Assembly (NCBI RefSeq): GCF_013342145.1
Contig: NZ_JABUQZ010000001.1
Location: forward strand, 2,356,001-2,420,000
Reading direction: 5' to 3'
Origin: Haloterrigena gelatinilytica
Lineage (GTDB): Archaea; Halobacteriota; Halobacteria; Halobacteriales; Natrialbaceae
Length of the DNA: 64,000 bases
The position numbers were made by a program, and so were the translations under genes. A model generated the notes under the pieces. The model made no database searches and had not been told where the DNA came from. It worked only from the letters and a program-made list of their open reading frames with translations. Positions 44,891-52,321 of this stretch are shown here, one piece after another (within the stretch, counting starts at the first letter, position 1; each line of letters begins with the position of its first letter).

Positions 44891-45960
44891 TGGCGACTGT
44901 CAATGAGGAAGGCGAAGCAGTAGAACCGGACGAAGAGGGGGAAGATAACGTCCAGACAGGTAGCCTAGTCAGCCAGTCCCTCCCGCATGAGTACCAAGAA
45001 AATGCGCTCGAATTTGATGTCGAATCGTTCCATCTAGATGGGACCCCTCTCGGTGATAGAGGTGACGTTGACGAGGATGAGCAGTTTCTGTCGCTGGTGG
45101 ATGAGGGTAGCTGGAAGACTCTGGAGTTAGAAGGTACGGTTACCGTTGATCAGGATACTGTTGAAGATGTCTTCCCGTTTGACGAGTGGGAAGAGACGCC
45201 GGGCCGTCTCGCACTAGTGAAGGAGAACCCCCTCGCAATGAGTCGAGACCGGCAGATACTCGCCGACTCTCCCTTGGATGGAGGGACCTACGACTTCACT
45301 TTGTGCATCAATCGTAACGATCACCGTGGACGGGTGAAAATCAAGCCGTTCCTCACCAGAACCGAAAAAGGCGACTCTGGTGGGTCGAAACACGCGTCCA
45401 AAGTTGGGGCACGAGTCGCTGACGGGCTCTCGTGGGTCATTCGACTCGACGAGAGGGATGACGGTGGGAGTCTTCTCATGCCGATCATAGAGGATTTCAG
45501 CGACTACGACAGCTTCCCCGACGAAGACCACATCCACTATCTCAGTCTGGAGGCACCCCGGAACCCGCAGCTCTACCTGAACAGGGAACACCCACAGGTG
45601 GTCGAGGTTCTGAACAACTCGGGGGCTACAGGTGGCCCACCGCGGCTACGCGACGTACTCTACGACTACATTGAGCACTCCGTCTGGACGCAGCTATTGA
45701 TGCAGACGGCACGCGACACGAGCCCCGATACCGGCGAACCGGAGTACGGCTGGCAGGAAGACGTATTGGACATCTTCTTGGACGATTTGTACCCGGGTCT
45801 CGGAGACGACGAGGCAGCGATCCAACTTGCCGAGGACGTTCGAAGTCACGTCGATATCCCTGACCTCGTCCAGCGAATCGAACGTGCGGTACATCAACAG
45901 TACGACATCCCGTCCGACACGACGAATCTGATTGAGGAGGCGATCCAAAGTGACGACTGA
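44890..45960 (+). CDS. Middle protein of GHKL trio (right copy)
   Basis: A 356-residue paralogue of the left middle protein at 35328. It shares strand-rich N-terminal parts (GTYDFTLCINRNDHRGRVKIKPFLTRTEK) and the C-terminal box NPQLYLNREHPQVVEVL, PRLRDVLYDYIEHSVWTQLL. The start codon overlaps the stop of the GHKL gene (TAATG) and its end overlaps the next gene by 11 bases. No catalytic motif is seen. Conservation of the order in both trios shows the three proteins work together. Confidence 0.8.
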   Translation: MATVNEEGEAVEPDEEGEDNVQTGSLVSQSLPHEYQENALEFDVESFHLDGTPLGDRGDVDEDEQFLSLVDEGSWKTLELEGTVTVDQDTVEDVFPFDEWEETPGRLALVKENPLAMSRDRQILADSPLDGGTYDFTLCINRNDHRGRVKIKPFLTRTEKGDSGGSKHASKVGARVADGLSWVIRLDERDDGGSLLMPIIEDFSDYDSFPDEDHIHYLSLEAPRNPQLYLNREHPQVVEVLNNSGATGGPPRLRDVLYDYIEHSVWTQLLMQTARDTSPDTGEPEYGWQEDVLDIFLDDLYPGLGDDEAAIQLAEDVRSHVDIPDLVQRIERAVHQQYDIPSDTTNLIEEAIQSDD

Positions 45961-46741
45961 TCTTTACCACCTGCAGAGTGCGGCTCATCCGATGATTGAC
46001 AATCGATTCCTTGCGGACGAGCGTGAGCTCACGGAGGAGGATCTTCGTCCGTACTTACAGCCGCTAGGTCGTTCCATAGACCTAAGTCCGGTAGACGAGC
46101 GGATTAAGGAGATCCGTGCTGATGACGAGATCGACGCTCAGGACTCGCTTATTGACGCCGAGCTAGCGCCGACACTCCATCGGACTCTTGATCTGACACG
46201 CAACGAGGCGGCAGACGCCGGCCTGTGGCACTACCTCTGTGTCGTTCGGTTCCCGGAGTTCGTTCACTACCGGTGGGATCACGTCTTCGATCCGGAGAGC
46301 CCAGATAACATGGAGGAGAAGTTCTTAAAGGCCGGAACGGACGCCTACTCCAACGCACTGCACCGGATCTGGTGGGGTGCTGAGCTCACCTATGAGGAAG
46401 GTGAATCGGGAGAGGCCAAGGACCGGGACTACAGTAGAACGAAGCAAGTCCTCGGTTTCCAAGAACTCGCCAATGACATCCTGGACCACGACTTTGCACG
46501 GTACATCCCTGTTACGCACGCCTGTGGTGATCTCCTCTGTCCCGACACACTGAACGAGATTAAGGAAGAGAGTACGTACGAAGATCCACCGTCAAACAGT
46601 AATATTGCAAGCCGAACGACAACGCTACTCCGAGAGGAACTGACGGTTCGACGTGTCGAGATGATGGAAAAAGACGACATTGTGGAGACGATAAAGGATC
46701 TCCGTGACGACGTGATGCGTCAGGAGGCTGGCTGGTCGTAG
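45950..46741 (+). CDS. DUF6339-like protein (second copy, right trio)
   Basis: A 263-residue paralogue of the protein at 34637, with conserved boxes AGLWHYLCVVRFPEFVHYRW, LKAGTDAYSNALHRIWWGAELT and DFARYIPVTHACGDLL. GTG at 45950 is taken as the start: it lies inside the end of the upstream gene, as in the left trio, while the longer frame adds only basic residues. It has an extra charged loop (YEEGESGEAKDRD) after the Trp-pair box. Function unknown. Confidence 0.78.
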   Translation: MTTDLYHLQSAAHPMIDNRFLADERELTEEDLRPYLQPLGRSIDLSPVDERIKEIRADDEIDAQDSLIDAELAPTLHRTLDLTRNEAADAGLWHYLCVVRFPEFVHYRWDHVFDPESPDNMEEKFLKAGTDAYSNALHRIWWGAELTYEEGESGEAKDRDYSRTKQVLGFQELANDILDHDFARYIPVTHACGDLLCPDTLNEIKEESTYEDPPSNSNIASRTTTLLREELTVRRVEMMEKDDIVETIKDLRDDVMRQEAGWS

Positions 46742-47121
46742 CGTATTCGTGGAGACGGCGTTAAATAGAGTAAGTTCTTAATAGAGTTCGGTGGAGAAGG
46801 GGTTTATGCGGACTGAACTCCCGCAGTGAGGGATGCTTAGATGAGTGATGGGCGTACATTCGAGAATGTAGCTCACATTGAACGGTGTTGGTCAACCGGT
46901 ACGGATTTCCATAGTGAGGATAATACGGTCCATTGGTTAAGGTTGAACTGCAGATCAACGTGATCGTTTGATTAGTGCAGGTATCGCCACTGAGCGCGAT
47001 CTGGCAGGAGACTAATCTGGACCGTAATTCTGCAAAGCGTTGAATCGTACTACTGAGAGCAACAACAGAGGTAAGAAGCCAAGTTCTGTTAACAGGTGAC
47101 AGAAGCAGAGGTGAGATGGTG
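46742..47121. other. Gap after the right GHKL trio
   Basis: About 380 bases between convergent genes. A minus-strand frame covering 46761-47288 has no protein-like composition. I see no RNA or repeat. Confidence 0.4.
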
Positions 47122-47550
47122 TTACTCGCCGTCCACCGGGTCAAAATCAACGATAAATGTCTCTCCGTCTTGTACCCGGAATAGGATGCCACGTTGATTG
47201 CCTTCCGGATCAGCAACTGGGTAGAGTTGCTCTCCGGTGTCCACCGTGAGTACGGGCGGCCGGTACCCAGAGACGGCTTCCCATCCACGATACTCCATTG
47301 CCGACAGTGCCATCGGGGTCAGATCCGTGATACGGGAGCCGGTGATGACATCCCAGTTGTTGACGTCTTCTGTGTAGAATACCCCGGGCTTGTTGCCCTC
47401 AACGTCACTGACTGGGATGAGCAGCGAGCCGTCACCAAGCTCAAGTGCGATCGCTGCGTCGGGGACGGCGACAGTCCACGCGAACCCGGCAGGGACGTCA
47501 CTGGCCAGGTGACGTACAGCGGTGATGATTTGGCCCTCGATATCGCTCAT
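47122..47550 (-). CDS. Hypothetical protein with two similar strand-rich modules
   Basis: A 142-residue protein starting at 47550 (MSDIEGQII); a longer in-frame start at 47592 exists. Two halves repeat one pattern: GSLLIPVSDVEGNKPGVFYT and EQLYPVADPEGNQRGILFRV, each a beta segment with an (A/S)D.EGN turn. No family is recognised. Isolated gene on the minus strand. Confidence 0.6.
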   Translation of the reverse strand: MSDIEGQIITAVRHLASDVPAGFAWTVAVPDAAIALELGDGSLLIPVSDVEGNKPGVFYTEDVNNWDVITGSRITDLTPMALSAMEYRGWEAVSGYRPPVLTVDTGEQLYPVADPEGNQRGILFRVQDGETFIVDFDPVDGE

Positions 47551-47664
47551 ACCGTTTCCGTTGGAGACGCCATGGATAAACATTGCCGCCATCTGATTCG
47601 TTGATCACAACACTCTATCCAATTTACCCCGATTCCACTCGTGAACATCCGCATGCAAGGGTTG

Positions 47665-47905
47665 ACGATTGATTCATTGTAGTGGAGGAACGGTTTCCCG
47701 ACGGTTGTCCCGATTGTCCTCGTTGTGATCGGTCGTTTGTATCAGTTAAGGCCGGTGCGCCGGGTTCGAAGGAGTGCCGAATTCATGTGTCCGGCGATCT
47801 GAGTGCTTGGCTCTAATTCGATACGGACGGGAGATCAGCAACTGTCGCATTAAAATTGAGTGAACCAACGTAATCAGGCTTCAGAGCGTCGGTTTTCTTC
47901 CCTAT
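47665..47905 (-). pseudogene. Internally deleted copy of the cyclin-like gene at 49486
   Basis: Bases 47665-47772 match 49504-49608, the C-terminal coding end of the gene at 49486, at most positions (for example CCTCGTTGTGATCGGTCGTT in both). Bases 47802-47905 then match about 50091-50190, from its N-terminal part. The roughly 480 bases between are missing. So an older, diverged copy lost its middle and is dead. Confidence 0.75.
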
Positions 47906-48089
47906 TGGTGATACGTGGGGATTCTTGTCTATATTGGGCGTCCTTGATTCGGTGAGGAAGCTAGTTTCCGCTGGCGAAACCTGTGGTTGCCGACTGATGA
48001 GTCTCTAAAGTCGTAATCAAGTTCTTCGACAATAGCCGACTCTGGGTTAACGGGAAAGGATCATCATCTGGCATTACCACTGTTTCTGC
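47906..48089. other. Gap before the HNH gene
   Basis: Together with the pseudogene remnant, this fills the stretch between the 142-residue gene and the HNH gene. No other gene is seen. Confidence 0.4.
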
Positions 48090-49076
48090 ATGACTCCGGA
48101 TCAACTTCGCAGCATTGTCCCGATGTTCGGTGGGGGAACGCGGTACGTTGAGACGTTAGACGCGATTCTTGAGTTCGTAGAGGCGCACCAGCCAACGACG
48201 GACGAACTCGTTGGATGGCATCGTGGGTCGTTTGCGAATGTGTCGAGTCGGGAGTCGATTATGCGGCGGGTGAGTTATCTGCAGCAGGTGGGCTTCTTGC
48301 AGCAGGTAGACGGTCAGTGGGTGCTGAATGATGCTGGTCGAGAGTACGTGCAGCAGGGTGATGTGGCGACGTTGCTTCGCATCATGTGTGAGCGGAACGT
48401 GGGGCTTCGGAGTCTGCTGTATGCGTTGTCTGCGGGGCCGATGACGCTCGGGGAGGTGAGTGACCAGCAGTTGGATACGCACCCGGAGTTGGGGTGGAGT
48501 CACGGGGAGACGGACATGGCGAGACAACGAGTGAATTGGTTGCGAAGCATGGGACTCGTTGAGGAGCGAGGTGACGCGTATGTGTTGACTGATGAGGGAC
48601 GGTCGTTCGTCGAGAACGCTGTTGCAGAGTGGAGTGGCTCAAACTGGACGCCAGCGACGAGTGACGACGGGATGAGTGCTGGGACGTACACGACGACGAT
48701 TCACGCTCGAGCGGTTGACCCTGAGTTCCGCGCGACAGTGATTTCTCGACATGACCGAGAGTGCCCGATCTCGGGTGTTGATCACCCCGGACTGCTGGAC
48801 GTGGCGCACGTACTGTCGTGGAGTGACTACCCGGAGTACAGGGCGGATTTGACGAACGTACTCCCGTTGAGTAAGACGCATCACGCTGCGTTCGACCGGG
48901 AGCTGTTCACGATTGACCGGGACTACCGGCTACTCGTGAATCCGTCCTTCGAGACGCAAAGCGAGTTATTGCAGCAAACGATTATTGAGCAAGACGGTGA
49001 GCGAGTCCCGCTTCCTGAGGAGAGTCTGAATCCGGAGTACCTTGCGCAGCACAACGCGTCACTTGCGTGGGTATAG
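48090..49076 (+). CDS. HNH endonuclease with two N-terminal winged helices
   Basis: A 328-residue protein. Two consecutive winged-helix units occupy about 10-90 and 95-180 (IMRRVSYLQQVGFLQQVDGQWVLNDAGREYV; VNWLRSMGLVEERGDAYVLTDEGRSFV). The C-terminal HNH of McrA type is CPISGVDHPGLLDVAHVLSWSDYPEY with NVLPLSKTHHAAFDRELFTI at about 225-280. The same HNH subfamily ends the protein at 31933 (LLQAGHILPWSEF, THHRAFDLGLFTI). Such proteins may be modification-dependent restriction enzymes. It is flanked by the live and dead copies of the cyclin-like gene. Confidence 0.86.
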   Translation: MTPDQLRSIVPMFGGGTRYVETLDAILEFVEAHQPTTDELVGWHRGSFANVSSRESIMRRVSYLQQVGFLQQVDGQWVLNDAGREYVQQGDVATLLRIMCERNVGLRSLLYALSAGPMTLGEVSDQQLDTHPELGWSHGETDMARQRVNWLRSMGLVEERGDAYVLTDEGRSFVENAVAEWSGSNWTPATSDDGMSAGTYTTTIHARAVDPEFRATVISRHDRECPISGVDHPGLLDVAHVLSWSDYPEYRADLTNVLPLSKTHHAAFDRELFTIDRDYRLLVNPSFETQSELLQQTIIEQDGERVPLPEESLNPEYLAQHNASLAWV

Positions 49077-49132
49077 AGTTTGGATGTGTGGTTTGATTTC
49101 GGCGGAAGAAGGGCAGATGCTGGGGTTGCGAC

Positions 49133-49390
49133 TTAGCTTCGGAGTTTGGCTACGAGTTCTTCGACTTCTTTCCCATTGTCCTCAGTCGTTTCTTCAGTCT
49201 GACGTTCTTGGAGTTGGGATGGTACTTCGACAGTCTCGTCAATGACCGGTGTCTGCCCGTATTTGTCGTGGAGTGTCCGTTGCGCGTCACCGACAGTACC
49301 TGGCATTGAATCGCCAATACTGTGGTCTCCAGTAGAGCGGTGCCGCCTGTTGAACGCGTCGCGGTTATCGTTGGACCCCACACTTACCAT
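49133..49390 (-). CDS. Small hydrophilic hypothetical protein
   Basis: An 85-residue, highly charged protein (DNRDAFNRRHRSTGDHS, VPSQLQERQTEETTEDNG) with haloarchaeal codon use. It ends in a short helix EVEELVAKLRS. No family is recognised. The upstream 95 bases are AT-rich and can supply a promoter. Confidence 0.5.
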   Translation of the reverse strand: MVSVGSNDNRDAFNRRHRSTGDHSIGDSMPGTVGDAQRTLHDKYGQTPVIDETVEVPSQLQERQTEETTEDNGKEVEELVAKLRS

Positions 49391-49485
49391 ATTATTAAGA
49401 AGTCACTTAGTATTATCCTTACTAGTATCACACATTACGTTTCGAAATTACGAACTGTTGGCAGGAAGTATCCAACGACGGTCTC

Positions 49486-50262
49486 TTACTCGCGGTGGGT
49501 GATGATTGATTTGTTGTAGTGGAGAAACGGCTTCCCAACGGCTGCCCCGATGGTCCTCGTTGTGATCGGTCGTTTGTATCGGTTGAGTCCGGGTGCGCCG
49601 GGTTCGAAAAAGTCGATGGCTTTCAGTTCCTCTTTGACTTTTCTGGAGAGCTGTACGTGGTTGTTTGCGAGGCCGAATTCGTGGGCGAGCATTTTGAATA
49701 CGGGGTCCGATCCGAGCCGGTCGGCAGACGGGTCTCGGTTTTTGTATCGGCGGTGGTAGTCGGTGATCACGCAGATTACAGCGAGGGCGGTGCGCTCGAT
49801 TTGTTTGTGTGCGCCGAATGACCGTAGGTCAAGGGCGAGCATTGCGCGCACTGCTTCTTCTTGGATGAGCCCGTCAATGTCGAGGCGTGAGCAGAGTGTT
49901 TGTGTTAGTCGTTTCTTGTCGAGTTCTGCGAGGCGTTTGCTTTGTGTGCCGTCTGATGGGTGACGTCCTTCGTTGTGGTCGGAGAGTTTTGTTGATTTCA
50001 CGCGGAGTCCGCGGCGGCGACTATGGCTGCGGCGCTCTTGTTCAACGCCGATTGAGGTCGCGCCGATCGGTTCGTATCCGACGGTCCAAGTGCTCGGCTT
50101 TGGTTCCCATGCGGGTGGGAGATCCGTGACCGTGGCGTCAGACTCGAGCGGGCCAGCGTAATCAAGCTGCGGAGCGTCGATCTCAACATCCTCTGGATCT
50201 GTACGCTCCGTGACTTGGTTGTAGAGGCGGCCGCGAATCCGCTCCCGCTGGCGTTGCATCAT
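49486..50262 (-). CDS. Cyclin-fold (TFB-like) hypothetical protein
   Basis: A 258-residue protein starting at 50262 (ATG before MQRQRERIRGRL; a longer start exists at 50295). The C-terminal half has the helical rhythm of one cyclin repeat as in archaeal TFB: RLTQTLCSRLDIDGLIQEEAVRAMLALD..SFGAHKQIERTALAVICVITDYHRR, then a region with AHEFGLANNHVQLSRKVKEEL. The N-terminal part is disordered-looking with an Arg-rich segment (SHSRRRGLRVKS). It may act as a transcription- or replication-associated factor of the element. A deleted copy is at 47665-47905. Confidence 0.65.
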   Translation of the reverse strand: MMQRQRERIRGRLYNQVTERTDPEDVEIDAPQLDYAGPLESDATVTDLPPAWEPKPSTWTVGYEPIGATSIGVEQERRSHSRRRGLRVKSTKLSDHNEGRHPSDGTQSKRLAELDKKRLTQTLCSRLDIDGLIQEEAVRAMLALDLRSFGAHKQIERTALAVICVITDYHRRYKNRDPSADRLGSDPVFKMLAHEFGLANNHVQLSRKVKEELKAIDFFEPGAPGLNRYKRPITTRTIGAAVGKPFLHYNKSIITHRE

Positions 50263-50295
50263 CCTGCCGGACTCTTTCTCTGACAGTCTCTTCAA

Positions 50296-50797
50296 AGTTC
50301 ACCTCAAAGGGACAATCACACCCTATAACTTATACAAATCATCTAAATATGTTTATCATTAGTTATTATTTATATGAGTGCTCGCTACAATACCATCATA
50401 CGGAGGAGCGACGCGATTTGGGCCGACCGGCCTCCTTACGGAGAGACCCGCTTATCGAGAGCCAGTAGTTCCAGCCCCTATGGAAGGGGGTCCGGTCACC
50501 CCAGGCCCTTCGAACCCATTACGGGTTCGGCAGACTCCTGAACCCCTTTGAAGGGGTCCGTCAAGAGGTGCTTTTCACGAAACGCGCGCGAAGTCGCCCG
50601 GTTCGCCGAAGAATCAACCCTCGTTCCTTGTTGAAGGGGTCGTCATTGTGCGCGTGAAGGGTTGCAGGTGACCATCAGTAGATCAACCCCTTAGGGGTCC
50701 TGCAGTCAGGTGCTTCCGAAGCGAAGGCTGTGTCCCGCTTGGATAGCGAGGCCTCTCGCGTTTCCTCCAGTGCTCTTCGTCGTTCAGTCAGTCTTCC
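50296..50797. other. AT-rich stretch plus hairpin-rich non-coding region
   Basis: Bases 50320-50375 are AT-rich (TAAATATGTTTATCATTAG). After that come several short hairpins built on CCCC/GGGG: 50475-50490, 50511-50529 (CGAACCC / GGGTTCG, perfect 7 bp), 50542-50557 (ACCCCT / AGGGGT), 50686-50698 (ACCCC / GGGGT), and a longer-range pair CAACCC 50615-50620 with GGGTTG 50659-50664. AAGGGGTCC-like words recur four to five times. This could be a replication origin with an AT-rich unwinding part, or a structured RNA upstream of 50798. Confidence 0.6.
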
Positions 50798-51235
50798 GTG
50801 AGCGGTAGCTATCGCTCTCAGGAGACGGAGACTGCATACGCAGCAACCACTATGACAGTACGATCATTCCACGCCGTCAACGGCCAGCTACCGGTATTCG
50901 AACAGCACGCTGAAGAACGCTACCAGGAACGCATCCCGGTTGAGAACCCGATCCCGATGTACGAAGCATACCACAACTCGCTTCGATGCATGATCGAAGA
51001 TGACTGCGAAGCCCGTGTCTACCCTGAATACGACATCGTCTTCGTGAAGCGAGGAGCGGTCGTTAAGACCGAACTCGTTGCCGACTACGACCGCATGACT
51101 GTTCAACGGGCGATCTGGTGTGCGGAGTGTGGGAAGCCGTTCAAGACGGATCTCCGCTGCCCGTACTGTGGACAGCCCATTGAGGGACGGGAGACGGATG
51201 GCGTCATTGACATCACCATCGCGGGGGGTGAGTGA
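50798..51235 (+). CDS. Small protein with C-terminal zinc ribbon
   Basis: A 145-residue protein with GTG start; an ATG at 50852 (MTVRSFHAV) gives 127 residues and is also plausible. The C-terminal part has a rubredoxin-like zinc ribbon CAECGKPF ... CPYCGQPI. The middle region FEQHAEERYQERIPVENP resembles a HAxxRxxxR motif seen in small phage and plasmid proteins. It is followed after one base by the OB-like gene, so the two form a unit. Confidence 0.62.
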   Translation: MSGSYRSQETETAYAATTMTVRSFHAVNGQLPVFEQHAEERYQERIPVENPIPMYEAYHNSLRCMIEDDCEARVYPEYDIVFVKRGAVVKTELVADYDRMTVQRAIWCAECGKPFKTDLRCPYCGQPIEGRETDGVIDITIAGGE

Positions 51236-51236
51236 A

Positions 51237-51548
51237 ATGGCTGCCCGGAGCGGTCGGACGATGTTGACCGACATGGACGGGTCCGGTGACAACGTCTTCG
51301 TGATCGCCACGGTGACGAAGACGTGGGATCTCGCCTCGCACAAGCCGTATCAGAAAGGATTCCTCACGGATCCATCAAAATCGGATGACGAAGAGCGGTA
51401 TTTCGTCGTGTACGATCCGGACGTTCGACTCGAAGAGGGGAAGACGTACAAGCTCAACGGCATCGACTACGCCTTCGATCGGTACGAGGAAATTCAACTC
51501 ATGCTCAGCGAAGGAGCGTACGTCGAAGAGTGGGAGCCGAAAAAGTAG
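51237..51548 (+). CDS. Small OB-fold-like protein
   Basis: A 103-residue protein started at 51237, one base after the preceding stop; the much longer upstream frame is a shadow of the zinc-ribbon gene. The pattern DNVFVIATVTKTWDL ... GFLTDPSKSDDEERYFVVYDP ... LEEGKTYKLNGIDYAFDRYEEIQLML fits a single OB barrel of the ssDNA-binding RPA type in order and spacing. No zinc or aromatic signature confirms it. It may bind single-stranded DNA of the element. Confidence 0.6.
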   Translation: MAARSGRTMLTDMDGSGDNVFVIATVTKTWDLASHKPYQKGFLTDPSKSDDEERYFVVYDPDVRLEEGKTYKLNGIDYAFDRYEEIQLMLSEGAYVEEWEPKK

Positions 51549-51662
51549 GGGTGACACTACCCCCCTTTTCGAAAGCTCTCAGTGGTCGTTGCTGCGTGAC
51601 TCTGTTTTGCCAGTATACTCGTTACAAATCCCGGGGCGTACGCATTGATGTGCGGTAATCTA

Positions 51663-52151
51663 CTATCCTCGTTCGGCTACGGACAGGTAGAGAGCGTAGT
51701 TCCCTGTTTGTTCTCCGGTTTCCTTGTCTTCTGTCTCTTTGAGATTGATTTCGATACGCCGGCTGTAGTCTTCCATATCGACGATCCAGGAGAAGAGCCC
51801 TGCAATGGTTTCGATAAACTGGGGGTCACCTGTAAGTCGGATTGTGGAAATATCCGTTGGAAACGTACTGCCGGTGAAGTCGGTCGGTTTTTCAAGCGTT
51901 GCTCGACGAAGTTCAGCGCTAGATGGTCGATTTCGGTTCTCTAACCATTCCATGGCATCTGCTTTCTTGACGCTTCCACTGCTGGTCGTCGGTAACTCTT
52001 CTAATTCTGTTGATGATGTCTGGGTCGGTGTTCCACCATCTGTCTGTGGTGTCTCCGTGGTAGACCGATCAAATGACGCTCCGCACTGCTGGCATTGGGT
52101 AATGTCCTTATTTGCTGGTGCGAGTGTCCCACAGTTGTCGCAGAATTCCAT
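51663..52151 (-). CDS. Protein with N-terminal zinc ribbon
   Basis: A 162-residue protein. Residues 3-24 (FCDNCGTLAPAN ... CQQCGASF) are a compact zinc ribbon like those of TFS/RPB9 or RNA polymerase-related proteins. A Thr/Ser-rich linker to about 60 leads to an alpha/beta domain (IRLTGDPQFIETIAGLFSWIVDMEDYSRRIEINLKETEDKETGEQTGNYALYLSVAERG). Not recognised. Convergent with the OB-like gene. Confidence 0.68.
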   Translation of the reverse strand: MEFCDNCGTLAPANKDITQCQQCGASFDRSTTETPQTDGGTPTQTSSTELEELPTTSSGSVKKADAMEWLENRNRPSSAELRRATLEKPTDFTGSTFPTDISTIRLTGDPQFIETIAGLFSWIVDMEDYSRRIEINLKETEDKETGEQTGNYALYLSVAERG

Positions 52152-52321
52152 TGTTGAGACTGGTCAGTAGAGCAGTACTGTTAATCTTGCGCACCTATTG
52201 GAAAAGTAGACACTTAAATCCACCATCATTTGATTGATGTCTTATCTACCGTCTTGACCGTAAATTCGGTTTCAAAGAATGTTACCATTACAAACATATG
52301 GCCCTACGCTGATTCCCGAAC

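Noticed and set aside
34637-46741. Reading the two trios as a recent duplication
   Set aside because: The paralogues differ widely in sequence and length outside the conserved boxes, so the duplication is old or the trios came separately.
46761-47288. 175-codon frame on the minus strand
   Set aside because: Ser/Thr/Leu-rich translation without protein-like patterns, partly overlapping a better gene in another frame.
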